Shown here one piece after another: positions 46,401 through 58,218 of a stretch of DNA of 64,000 bases. The position numbers and the translations under genes are program-made. The notes under the pieces are model-generated. The model was not told where the DNA came from, made no database searches, and saw only the letters and a program-made list of their open reading frames with translations. The stretch spans positions 20,320,501 to 20,384,500 of the forward strand of contig JAVTVX010000024.1 in assembly GCA_033439265.1 (NCBI GenBank). Reading direction: 5' to 3'. This DNA comes from Dillenia suffruticosa (Eukaryota > Streptophyta > Magnoliopsida > Dilleniales > Dilleniaceae). Each line of letters starts with the position of its first letter. Within the stretch, counting starts at the first letter, position 1.

Positions 46401-49400
46401 TAGGTAAATGAATTCTCGATTCCGTGTACATACTAGGGTTTCGAAAATTATTGGTAATTTGACTTAAATTTCTCACTTGAGTTTCAAATGGTAAACATTA
46501 CAGGTTTTAGACCAGGTTGACGGACGAACGAAAGCTAGATCCGGAAATCCGAGAAACCCTAGGTAAGAGAAATGCAACCTTTTCAACATTTAAATTAATT
46601 CTATCGAAATTAGGTCGAATTTAGATCGAGAGTTACATAATATATTAAAATGTGTGAAATCCGAGAAAAATTAGACAAAAAAAATGAGAAATATTAGAAA
46701 CTCGACCATTGGTGAGTCAGATGAGTCGAAATTGAGGAAACGAGAATCTATAACGAAATTTTGTAAATTAGGTGGTATATATTTGGAAGGGAAAAATTGA
46801 AAATCCCTTATTTGGCTTTTATTTGATATTAAATGTTGATAATCTGATTTAGGTTGATCTTTTGGAGACTCGAGCGGTCAGATCCGATTTGGCTTGTCAG
46901 TAGGGAGTAACTTTCCTCCCGTAGAACTGTGAGTGGGATTTTGACATTCCCTATTAATTGAAAAACCATGTTTCAAAAATACTTTTTAAATGACACGTTT
47001 CTGCAAATGTATGATTGTTAGAATTTTCGAATATTTTATGAAATGTTTTGTGGCCTTTGGAGTGTCTTAAATTCTGACTTTATTGATATGCATCCATGAG
47101 ATTTGATAATTGAATATTGTGCCATATTTTCGACATATTGATATGTTTTAATGCTTCCACTGCATTGGCACATGGTTTTAAATGGATTGCTTATATATTG
47201 GGCTGTATGCCCGGCCGACGTTATGATATGATTCATGGGGCTATATGCCCAGCCGACATGGTGATGGGATGCATGGGGCTACGTGCCCGGCCGATATGAT
47301 ATTGTGATCCGTAGCTACGAAGGATATCTGGTAGAGGCACCCCTTGTGTCCGGATACGCTTCGGCCGGAGCTATCCGCCAGATTGTCATGTGTATGGGTA
47401 TCCCAGGTTGACTCTCATCGGAGAGGACATTGAGTACGGCTCCGTCTAGCACCAGGCGGGGGCACCATACACGGCCGACTAGTTATTGTACATTATGATT
47501 ATTTACAGGCTAGTTGGGATAGTTTGTGGCCAACATTGGGGTAGAGAGCCATTATTTAATACTTGCATTTGGAAAAACCCCCAATATGCCGCCCTTGGTC
47601 GAGGTAGACCATTGCCGGGAATATTTCATTGGCCGGCTTTTCATGACATTGATGTAAATATTGGATGCATATCTTACTTTTTGATGTGTGCGTATGATAT
47701 ATGATTTTGAAATAACATGATCGGTTTGCACACTGTGGATATTTTCTTATCTTATGCTTTGACACTCCAAGTTCACCATAGATATTGATAGTATGATGTC
47801 AATCCCCTCACTTACTGAGTATCCTCCCATAGATACTCATCCCTCACTTTTTTTCCCACAGGATTAGTGTTGGATCGAGGAGTTATCACTGGGCTTGGGT
47901 ATGGATATTTTCCATCTCTTCCGCTACAATGATTGGTGATATTATTATGTATTGGAGATTTTAGTTTGACCAATGTATTTATATAAATTTTTTGGGATGA
48001 CTGTATAAATTATGGACATTTATTTTTGAAACTCTCGTATTGATTTATTTCATTGCATTGAGGCATTTGTAAATATTTAAAAATAATTTGGGAATTTATT
48101 TATATATACGTAGAATTTAAGTCCGCTCGGTGTGGCGGCTGCTCATGCTCTAGTTGGGCATGACAGTAGAGGTCTGTTGCTAAAACTGCTAGAAACTTTA
48201 TAGCCTTGCGTTATTCTGGATGTTGGCTATGGTATTTGTTGATTTTGGAGAGACCGGGATGGCCAATTGTTTATTTTTACAGGATGAATGTCATATACAG
48301 GTGAAATTGTACATGGAAAACCTCCGATTTATGGGGAGGCTCTGTCCGATTTTCTGTAAAAATACAGCCGGCATCCAGGAACAACGGGCGACTGTTCACG
48401 ATCCCGGTTCAGGACGTGACACTTGTAAAATTTTATCATTTACACATTTTCAAGTCACTTAAATACACCAATATTGGCAATACATGAACATACAATCATG
48501 CATCTTTATGCCTACATATAAACCTTCAATTTGCTTATTAAACACCATTCCCAATACTCCTAATAACATGTTATACTTGGGTTCCCTCCAATGTATTTGG
48601 CCAAGGCATTGCACATATATAGGGTCACAACTTTCATCTCAAAAATCAGCATGCATATACCCAAAACTTCTCATGCTCATGCCCTAAATTTTATATGCAT
48701 ATGGTCACTAATGCACCATAAAAATCTGTACACATTTGCACTCCTTTAGTGCAGAAAATCCTGCACTCATTCCTACTCTCTTTTATGCATTAACACACAT
48801 ATGTACACACTTTACTTCATGGCAAATTTCTGCACGTGTAATAGCACAAAAATACTACACTTAACCTAATTAACCACATACAATGTCAGAAAATACATTC
48901 TATTAGAATCTAGTTTACATTCTATTATATACAAGACTTTTTATCTTAAATTTACCATAAATTCGATAACCAAATCGAATGGATCCGAAATCACTCACCT
49001 AGGGTTTTCTCGGAGCGCAGACCTTCGTCCAAATGTCTTCTCGATCACTCCAAAATTTACAATACTCCTTATCAAGACAAGATTTATTAGTTAGGTCATA
49101 AACACTTAGATCAGAATCAAAACCCTAAGTCAGTTACCTGCGTGGAGGTTCGCGGGTTGTAACGGGATCACGGGCCGTCGCGGGCTCGTGGGCTACAGCG
49201 GACTCGTGGGTTAGCGGGTCAGAGGGCAGGTGGGCATTCAGCTAGCGGGTTCGCAGGTCTGCGGGCCAGTAGGCTAGCGGGCCGGTTGGCCTGCGGGCTG
49301 GCGGGCCTACGGGTTGGCGGGCCTGCGGCTGATGGGCTTGTGGGCTGGCAGTGGCTTGCGGGCTGCGCGCTTGTGCGCAGTTACTCTCGCGGGCTGGCTC

Positions 49401-49821
49401 ACACTCGCGGACTGAGGCGCACTCGCTTGCAGACTGAGGCACGCTCGCTCGTGGACTAGGTCCTGCTCGTGGACTTGGTCGCGTTTGCGGACTGAGGCGG
49501 GCTGTGTTCGCGTGGGGAGGATCGTGCAGGGTTGCACTCGTGCTTGTGGAGAGGAGATCGCGAGGTGGCAGAAGGCACTGCAGTCGCGCGCTGTGGCGGA
49601 AAGTGGTGCTCGCAGGAGGAAAGGCACAATCGGTCGGGCTCGTGGCAGAGGGATGCGAGGCGGCGGATTTGGACGAAGCCGAAGAGAGAGAGAACGAAAT
49701 AGAGAGACGGTGAACGGGGTAGAGAGAGAAGATAGAGTGGGAGAGGGTGGCGGTGGCACGTGGTGGAGGAAGACGATCGACCACGGGAGAGGAAGATGAA
49801 CGGTCGCGGAAGAGGAAAAGT

Positions 49822-49864
<43 letters not shown>

Positions 49865-50239
49865 AGAGAGACTTAGGGCTTCAAGCCCTAATTCGAATTT
49901 TGGGATAGAGGGGAGAAAACACAATATTTTGGGCGAAACGCTGTGTTTTCCTCTCTTTTTTTATATAAATAATTATATATATATTTATGCATATATATTT
50001 TCACACCCATATTTCGTTAGAAATGCGAATTTCATAAAAATGAGGTTTATTTCGATTTGACGATTTGACAAATTAAAATATACCAAAAATTTAATTTAAA
50101 TACTCCAAAATCAAAAATCACATTTAAATAAATAAATTCTCTCTCTATATAATGAATTGAGGAATATCTCAATTTTATATATATATATTTCGAAAATTGT
50201 ACTTTTCTACGGACCCCACAATGTCGGTGTTACAACCGA

Positions 50240-50519
50240 TTTTACCATCCATTATCGTACTTTATCACCTGTAAGTGGCAATTTAGTACCTGATACTGCA
50301 AAATCACTTCACAATATCTTACTCCAATTTATAATAATATTACCACACTATATTACCATCAATTATCATAAACTTTCTACAAGTTATCATAGTAACGCAC
50401 CATCTATTATAACAACGTACAAGCTGTTATCTTAAATTATCTCCCTTGTTATTGCCACTTACCACTAATATTGCAAATGGTTTGATATCTTAACTCTTAA
50501 AATTTTAAACTGTCCTTAA
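50240..50519. other. AT-rich flank, no gene
   Basis: Right-hand continuation of the TTACCA-rich DNA seen at 41236-41617. Confidence 0.55.
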
Positions 50520-51480
50520 AGACTATAGAGACGGTTGGGCAGTAGGGTTCAATAGTTAGTATAGATAGAATATATAGAGATTATTTTCAAATAATTTTTA
50601 AAGAGTACCACATTTATTGATAAAAACTAATAACCGTTAGAATAGTATATAGCATTTATAAATGGGAAATAGATATGTTAGTATAGTTATGGACTTATAC
50701 AGATAGTATAGTTCAGTGGACAGTATAAATTATCTATATAGAGTCTAAACACATTCATTAACAAAAAGTGATGATAGTCAGAATGGTAAATAGCATTGAG
50801 ATATGATACAATCAATGAGTTATCATAACTATAACATTTATGTAGACGGTATGATTCAATAGTCAATAAAAAAGACTTTTATAAAGACTTTTCAAATCAT
50901 CCCTAAAAAAAGTGTCACATTTATTGACAATAACCAATAACCGTTCAAATTGATCATCGCTTTTACAGACGGTGTAATATATAGATTAGTATATGTATAG
51001 AATTTATACAGACGGTATGCTTTAACAGTGAGTAAAGAAGACTCATATAGAGATTTTTTTTTAACCGTTACTAAAGATGACCACATTTATTAACGAAAGT
51101 GATAACCATTCGAATAGTACATAGCATTTACACACGATGAAATATATTGGTTAACATAGATATATAATTTATATAGACGATATGGTTAAATAGACAATAA
51201 AGAAAAGTCATATAGAGATTATTTTCAAATCGTCCCACATTTACTAATTACAAGTGATAACCATCAAAATTGAATATAGTTTTTAAAAATGGTGCAATAT
51301 ATAGTTTAGTATAGATATAGAATCTATACAGACGGTATGATTAAATAAATAATAAAGAAAAGTCATATAGAGACTATTTTCAATCTATTTCTAAAGACTG
51401 TCACATTGATTAACCATAAATGATAATCGTCAGAATTGAATATCACTTTTGTAGACAGTTGTGATACCTTTACTGAAGGT
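50520..51480. repeat. degenerate tandem array of 140-175 bp units
   Basis: About six units anchored on AACCGTTAGAATAGTATATAGC-like blocks (truncated here) at ~50632, 50772, 50939, 51105, 51249 and 51425, each with ATAGAGATTATTTTCAAAT and CAGACGGTATGATT segments. Identity between units is only moderate, so the array is old. It may be the subterminal region of an unrecognised DNA transposon. Confidence 0.75.
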
Positions 51481-51879
51481 TGATAAATTTTTTCTGATGA
51501 ACAATCTTACTGTTAAAAAATGTATACATTTCTTGATAGTTTATTCTAAAGCATTTCTATAGGATATAAAAATCCGTAACTAAAGATCAACATCAACAAA
51601 AGTTATCATTAATATAGGGTTTTAAATTTGTAGCGGCAGCGAGAGAGAAATGCATATGCTAACCTTCATGTACAAAATATCATGACTATAAGGTTATGAT
51701 ATGAACCATCACTGCAAAAAAAAAAAGGCCATTTAGCAGCGACTACCTTTACTAGTGGCTGACACAGCCGCTAGCGTCGATGATTCTTTACCGACGAAAG
51801 CAAAAAAAACGCCAATAAAGACACATAAAGCCTATGCTAGTGGCTCAACCTTAAAAAAAAAAAAAAAAAAACCACCGGC

Positions 51880-52400
51880 ATAGGTCATTTTAACACCTAA
51901 AAATCACACTCTCCCTCTTCTCTCTCTTCACTACCATGTCTCTCTTCGTCTCACCCTCTCCTTGTCTCTCAGCTTCATCTCCATACAAATCGACGAAGGG
52001 CGACGGCTTATTCTCTGTTCAGCTCATCTCTTAGGTTCATCTTCTCTCCCTCTATGCTCTCTTCTCTACCTCATTGCTGTCTTCACCTCCGTTCAATTCT
52101 TCTCCTTCTCTCTAATGTGCATTATCTCTCTCTACTTCAGATAGAGTGAGAGAAGCAGGTTACAGCTCGCATTCCTTACAATCTTCATTGTTTATCCCAT
52201 ATTCTCCTTTGTTGAGTTTTGTCTCCCTTTTCATTTCACAAAATTTAGATTGGCTACGATTTAGGGTTTAAAATTTTCAGAGTTTAGTTAGGGTTTCTTT
52301 ATCTCTCTGTTCTGATTATGTTTTTGTTTTCATTTTTGAAAAATTAGGATTTGTGAGGGTTCAGAGACTCGAAAGGTGAGTTGCCGCCGAACTCTGTTCT
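51880..52400 (+). other. leader-like CT-rich segment in the CACTA
   Basis: CT-rich, UTR-like sequence (CTCTCCCTCTTCTCTCTCTT) with a possible donor at 52376 (CGAAAG/GTGAGT). The frame at 51962-52144 has no recognisable domain. It may be the promoter and 5' UTR of a captured gene. Confidence 0.35.
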
Positions 52401-53199
52401 TTCTCTTTCTTTGATTATGTTTCTGATTATGTTTATATTTTGATTACTATTTTTTCTCCTCCTCGATCTGTTCTTTGATTATTTTCTGCTGCATCTTCTT
52501 TCTCTTTCATGTCTGTGACTGTGATCGATCTCTCTTTTCATTGAATTGTTAAATTTGTATCGCGTGAGTAGTGATTTGGTTTGATTTTAGTGAAAATTGA
52601 GTGGAACACTGAAAATTGAGTAATTTCTGGTGTTTCTTGTTGAATGGAATATTGTATGGGATATTGTGTGGAATAGGAATTGAATGGAGTATAGCAATTG
52701 AGTAATTTCTGTTCTGATTCAACACTAAATATTTTGTGGAATAGGTACTCTATTTGGCCATTGCCAAGCAAAAAAAAAAAATGAAATCTATTGCTGAAAA
52801 AGACAAGTATTATTAGTATAAAAGGAGAAGCAAAAAATATGGAACTGCCCTCTCTCTCTCTCTCTTTGTGGCATGAAAATGGAAACCTAGGTGTGGGACG
52901 TAAATTAAGCAGGACTGTCTTTCATAAATAGTATAGTCCCTATATATAGTCCCCACGGCCCACAACTAGGATCATCCTTGCAGTGTCCAAGTACTGAAAT
53001 CTAGGCAACTTTTCTTGCTTTATGATGCAAATTCCAATGACATACAAATTATAGTTTTACAAAAGATCATTAATCAGTTCTATAATGGCAGACTAACATT
53101 TTTTTTTCTTTTTTCCTTCCAATCACGTCAAAACTATGAAACAAGAACAACATGAGTAATTAATAATAAATTAGTACTTCCTCTTCCTTATCTTGAAAC

Positions 53200-55160
53200 T
53201 GGATGATCTAATAATATCATCATGCGTATTCAACGCTGCTTCAAGAGTAGACATGGACTCTGGCTTTGTGAAATAGGTGAAAAGGAGAGATGCCATCCAA
53301 ATGGGTGTTGGTTTCTCCGGCTTTCTTTATCTTCCTGACGTAGGCTAGTGGGATGACCCCCCCTTGATGAATACTTCCACATATAGCCCCCTGCCCGCAA
53401 CAAGTATCTGCATATGAGCACCATGGATTGGGCGAAAATACTTGCAACATTATGTAATTAAATCCATCATATCAACATCCTAATCACTGTTGGCATGCAG
53501 CAACTTTCATTTTTCAAAGTTAAGCAACCATGATACGATCCTTGTAACAGGGAAAACTCGACAAAAATAGAAAAGAAAATAAGACAAATTTCATAAACGC
53601 AATAACAAATTACTCACAGTGACCTTCAAAGCATCAAATGTATACAACTTTAGGAAAGACTTTTTAGCTATCACATTGCAGTAAGTTTTAGTAATGAACT
53701 ATCAGGATCTTAAAATGCATTGAATGAAAACTTGCTTTATGATGCTTATATTATTTGGGTCTTATAAGACAAAATTGTTTACATGCTGAAACTTTGCAAA
53801 TTTGCACCATATAAAATGATACTTGGATGGATTAATAAATAAGACAAAAAGTGTTCTCAACCTGGAGTGCACAATAATTACTCAGTGAGTACAGAAATTC
53901 CTCACTTGCATTTTCCGTGATTATCTTGGTCATTGCATCTGGATTTGGGTTTAGAATCTGCAAAGGCACAGGAAACAGAGGACAGGGATATAATGTCAGT
54001 GATTGAAGGGAACACACATTCCCATGATATGAATGTATGTTTTTTAAGAAGGTTTTTTTTCTATGATCATCTCTGCTCCTTTAATAAGAACTCTGTATGT
54101 TTTTTTCCATGCTCCTTTAATCATATATTTTTCTCTCTTGTGCTGGCCTGGTTGATCAGTGCAACCTTTAGATACCACCAGAAACCGTAATAAAGGTTTT
54201 CTCATTAATGGGTTATGGATTCTCTATGATCCTATTGCTTGTGCAGGCTCCTAGGCCATGGTAGCGGGACAGAGTATGGATTCAATGCAACCTTCATATC
54301 ACAACGTATGTTTTCTATGGATTCAAATGGATTTATGATTATTCATATTGCTATGGTCCTTCTGCTGTGCTATCACTGGAGAATCTTCTTTTTGGATTGC
54401 TTTATCCATTTTATAACTTAATCTTCGTATTACAACATATACCGGTTGAGAAGTTTCTGTATGTGCTAGCTTATGCTTCAACAAAACCACTTCTTATACC
54501 CACCCGCAAATTGATTCCTCCCTTGGGAGGGGTTGATGTAATTCCTGTTGTTTGGTTTGGATTGATTAGTTTTCTCAATGAAATGTTGGTGGGTCCGCAA
54601 GGGCTTTTGGTCCTCCTGTCTCAACAGATTTAACCTATGTAAGTATGTACATAACTTGTGTAGCCATTTCTTCAGTGAGTTTTGCAGCACTAGTATATGA
54701 TAATTGATGGCATGTACAATTTTGAGCAATAAATCAGCAATCCTGACATCTGCATTTTCTTTTACCATATGAGTGATGTTTTATTTGGAGTTGCTTGATT
54801 CGTGTGGCCGCTGACAATAACCTACCTGGTGCTTTCGTAAATGTCTTTCGATTGGAATTTTGATCTCAAAATTATGGAAATGATTGATTAGTTTCATCAG
54901 TACTGGGAATAAATTGCAAAAGAGCTACCTCAAACTGAATTTTCAATTTCTTTGGCTTGTTTACCATTCTATCTAGCTTTGTAGACATTTTACCACTAGA
55001 CGACAAGGGGACCTTATGGATGGATAACATGTTAGCACCCTTAATGCTTTGAACGTGTAAAAGAGTTTCGGAGATTTGAATGAGGTCAAAGAATCTTGAC
55101 AAGCTGAGCTCAGGTTTTGTTTCTTGGGGTACCAAATCAACCAATTGCTTCAAAAATTTA
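53200..55160 (-). pseudogene. exon-like fragments of an unidentified host gene inside the CACTA
   Basis: In minus-strand order: 55153-54872 (KQLVDLVPQETKPELSLSRF, SETLLHVQSIKG, KLDRMVNKPKKLKIQFEVAL), 54768-54670 (VKENADVRIADLLLKIVHAI), 53958-53862 (preceded by an acceptor-like TTTGCAG and ending CTCCAG before GTTGAG; ILNPNPDAMTKIITENASEE) and 53450-53200 (frame-shifted; PLAYVRKIKKAGETNTHLDG). Composition and conserved-looking words resemble exons of a housekeeping gene. I do not recognise the family. Stops separate the pieces and no complete frame exists. Confidence 0.45.
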
Positions 55161-57109
55161 AGTTTTATAACTAGGCTTAGTTATTGCTTAGTCATTTTAT
55201 AACTTAATTTTCATTGAGAAATGTTGCTTGGGGTACCCTTATTGAAATGTTGGAATCGTCTGCTGTGCTATCACTAGGCTTAGTTATTTCTTAGTCATTT
55301 TATACCTTAATTTTCTTATGGAGGCTTAGTTTTGGTATATGTATACCAAAACTATCCTTGGTGATTTTACTGTTAGTACCGGTGAAAATATATTTTTTGA
55401 TTACAACTAAAATGCTTGAGTCCCTTCCCCTTACTGATTTATTTATTTTTGGATTCAACTAAAATGTAATGTCTTTTGTCAGGTTAACTACTGTTTCATT
55501 GTTAATCAATTTTAGCATGATCACGAGAAAACTGGTGTGCATTTCTCATATATAAGGATTAAATCAAATCACGCTTTCTCTCCACCATTCTTTGTTTTGC
55601 TTTGCTTTATTAGTGTAGTTGAGTTTGTACCAAGACATTTTCTCCGCTCCTAACTTTTTTTTTTTTCACTCTTTTTGTAAGGTATAATATTTGTCTAACT
55701 AATCCACTCCGATGTGAAAGTATTGCCAATGTAAAAGCATATTCTATTTGATAATTAATGGGAATGCATATTATCTTATTTAATAACAAACTATCTATTT
55801 GAAGATTTGAGAGATAGATATTTGTGGTATTTGTGTCATACTTGACAGTTTTGGCTTCCAAACCATATCAACACAACAATGGTAAATATTCTGACCTATG
55901 CCAAAGGCCACTTTGCTGTTGGAATAGGTCGGGATCTATGCCAGTGGCCAGCTAACTGCTGACATAGGTTGGGAGGTATGTGAGTGGCTAGGTGACCGCT
56001 GGTATAAGTTAGGATCTATACTAGCAGTCCTTTGATTGTTTGATTGTTGACATAGCCCTTTATCAACGCTGACATAGCTAGTGGAAATTTTGACCATCGG
56101 AGAAGATTCCAATCCCTTTACCAATGGTTTTTGAGATCTTTACCAACATTTTTTGACCGTCGATAAAAGTCTTTTTTGTAGTGCATAGAAATGTTTCCAA
56201 GAAAATAAGAAAAAAATGTATTAAAGCGTTTTCCTAAAAACCAACAAAAAAAGACTAACAAATAACATAGTGGGTTACCCCAAACTATGTTTCTTATTTT
56301 TACTTGTTACACCATTAATTAAACAAAAGACAAAAAAGACATGCGTTAATTTGTATAGAGAGAGAAATTATAAAAGTAAATTGAATATTTAAAGAGATAA
56401 CTAATATTTTTAAATATAGAAATTTTGTGTTTAGAGAGAAAAATATAAATGAAATGATTTTTTTTGGAGTTATTAAGTTTGGAGTGTTGATAGATAATTA
56501 TGGAAAAAAATAGAAGAGTTATAAGTTTTTATTAAAATATATATTGAATGAGGGTAAGGTTAAAAAAACTATTAAAATTGAAAAATTGGGACTTCGGGTT
56601 GATAAATTGGAGGGCAAACAGCCTCACCCTTTCTAAAAGGTATGGCATCTGAAAATCCCAAAAGAGTACCATGGATCAAAACAAGTCTTAGGTAAAATTC
56701 AAAATTTATGTAAATATATTTTAATTAATTCAAAAAATCAGAATTGAATTAATCAAAATTTGTGTGCAATTGAGTTGTGATATCATCAATTAGTCCAATT
56801 AGCATTATTCTAAATTTTAACCAAAATTTTCTATTTTTAGTTTTTAATGCATAATGTTTCTTTTTCTTTTTTTGGAATATAGTCGGAACACGAACTTGAG
56901 TCTATTACATGGGAGATGGGGGAAGGTGCCACTTAAGTATAATGATCTATTTTAAATTCTTACTTATTTTTATTATAATTTCACTCATATTTGTCTTACT
57001 TTTATTAACTTTTTTATTCTTTTCTTTTCTTTTCTATGTTATAATTATCCGAGCAAATTATCACTTTTTTGTTATATATGTAAGAAAATATAGACACGGA
57101 GATAGCTTT

Positions 57110-57113
<4 letters not shown>

Positions 57114-57154
<41 letters not shown>
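57114..57154. repeat. (TA)n microsatellite
   Basis: About 20 uninterrupted TA units. Confidence 0.95.
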
Positions 57155-57157
<3 letters not shown>

Positions 57158-57328
57158 GGGCAATGAATCAAACATATGTATTTGAATGATCAGATCGATT
57201 TCAAATTTAGGACGTATGATTTCAAATCCGAATCCAAAGAAAAGAAAAGAAAAATACATATTTTAGGGTGTACCCTAAGAGTTTTCGTTCTTTGAAGAGA
57301 AAATCTAAAGAAAAATACATACATACGT

Positions 57329-57332
<4 letters not shown>

Positions 57333-57372
<40 letters not shown>
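57333..57372. repeat. (TA)n microsatellite
   Basis: About 20 uninterrupted AT units, 180 bp downstream of a similar run. The two could pair as a cruciform or simply be hypervariable. Confidence 0.95.
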
Positions 57373-57374
<2 letters not shown>

Positions 57375-58218
57375 GAGATTTTTCAAAACAATATATAGCC
57401 GATTTCATAATCTTCGAGAATCCCAATTGAAACAACGTGGACAATCATGACGAATCATTTCAGTGCCAAGTGTAATTATTTTCAATTATATTAAACATAA
57501 ATAATTTAGAAATTAAAATTACATTATTTTCACTTATATTACATTATTTTCTCTGTGTCAATATATTTTATAATAATTTGTTTATAATTTCTATGAAATC
57601 ACCTTTTTTTTTTCCTTGTACTCTATGGAATTATCCGGGCAAAGCCCAGTGGTCTCCCAGTGTCGTAACAAATAACAAATGTGTTACCCCAAATTTCTCT
57701 TGTTATGTAGATCATGGTTGAAACAACCCAGGAAAATAGAAGCAACTAATTCAACAAATTTAATTTTTTTTTTCGCTTATTTTTTTGTTTGCTGATTAAC
57801 TAAGAGCAGTTTCAAATCTGAATTATAGTATTTCTCTCCTTCAAAAAAAAAAAAAATAAATAAAAAAAAAAAATTCATTACATGCCAATTCTTAACCAAT
57901 ACGTTCTGACAAGCCAACTCACTGCATTTGCTCTTGTTGATCCAGCGCATTTCTAGCTCCAAAATTGTTCCTAATTAACAATAACAATAATATTAAACTA
58001 CATTTATCCGAACCTCCCACCCTCTCTAAATAGACGAACCCTTTGTAAACCTTCACATTACTATCAGTTTAAAAAATCAAAACAAGGGTGCCCCGTGAGC
58101 CTCGCTCATCCATAGGAACCTTTCTTTTTCCCTTCCCTTAAACTATACCTTGATCAAATCTGCCTCCTCTTTCCCAATCTTCTCTGTTGGGAAGCAGGTT
58201 TCTGCCTTCCCCACAACC

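Larger units (their letters stand above)
45384..48421 (+). mobile_element. solo LTR (3038 bp) of a related gypsy family
   Basis: Starts TGTAACACCCAACTG, ends TTCAGGACGTGACA, and is flanked by a perfect CTTGT duplication (45379-45383 and 48422-48426). No internal region is attached, so this is a solo LTR, the usual product of recombination between two LTRs. It is inserted in the 5' LTR of the fossil at 41618-50234 in the opposite orientation. By eye it is closer to the LTR at 61057 than to its host LTR, so it is a younger, distinct subfamily. Confidence 0.92.
41618..50234 (-). mobile_element. Ty3/gypsy fossil with very long LTRs, hosting a nested solo LTR
   Basis: Both outer ends carry the family termini (TGTAACACCG start at 50234 and GGGGCGTGACA end at 41618, minus strand), flanked by the 5 bp duplication ACCGA (41613-41617 and 50235-50239). 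Parts: 5' LTR 43397-50234 (about 3.8 kb without the nested LTR), a primer-binding site matching initiator-Met tRNA (TGGTATCAGAGC, 43378-43389), a gag start (~42724-43180), and LTR-derived sequence at 41618-~42665. It is broken: the internal region is much too short for gag-pol. The long LTR, the TGT..ACA termini and the Met primer suggest a Tekay/Del-like chromovirus; the lineage is an inference. Confidence 0.85.
43397..50234 (-). repeat. 5' LTR of the fossil, split by a solo LTR
   Basis: Left part 43397-45383 and right part 48427-50234 belong to one LTR, interrupted by 45384-48421. The right part includes the CTAGGGTTTTCTCGGAGCG block, a GC-rich GCGGGCT tract (49140-49800), a (GA)n run (49826-49861) and the ACGCTGTGTTTTCC leader block, all of which recur in the other two long LTRs of the window. 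Confidence 0.8.
51710..56183. mobile_element. CACTA-type element with probable host-gene fragments
   Basis: Left end CACTGCAAAAAAAAAAAGGC, right end GTCTTTTTTGTAGTG, TSD CAT (51707-51709 and 56184-56186), 4474 bp. Subterminal repeats (TAGTGGC / GCCACTAG, CTATGCCAGTGGCC) differ from the GTCGC type, so this is another CACTA family. No TNP2 or TNPA sequence is seen. The interior (53200-55160) has exon-like minus-strand segments, suggesting a gene-carrying (Pack-CACTA) element. Confidence 0.85.
56187..58218. other. intergenic region upstream of the peroxidase gene
   Basis: AT-rich, with no gene recognised. It includes two (TA)n microsatellites. The proximal 200 bp has a TATA-like CTCTAAATAG at 58024-58033 and a CT-rich leader; the promoter is inferred only from position. 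Confidence 0.5.
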
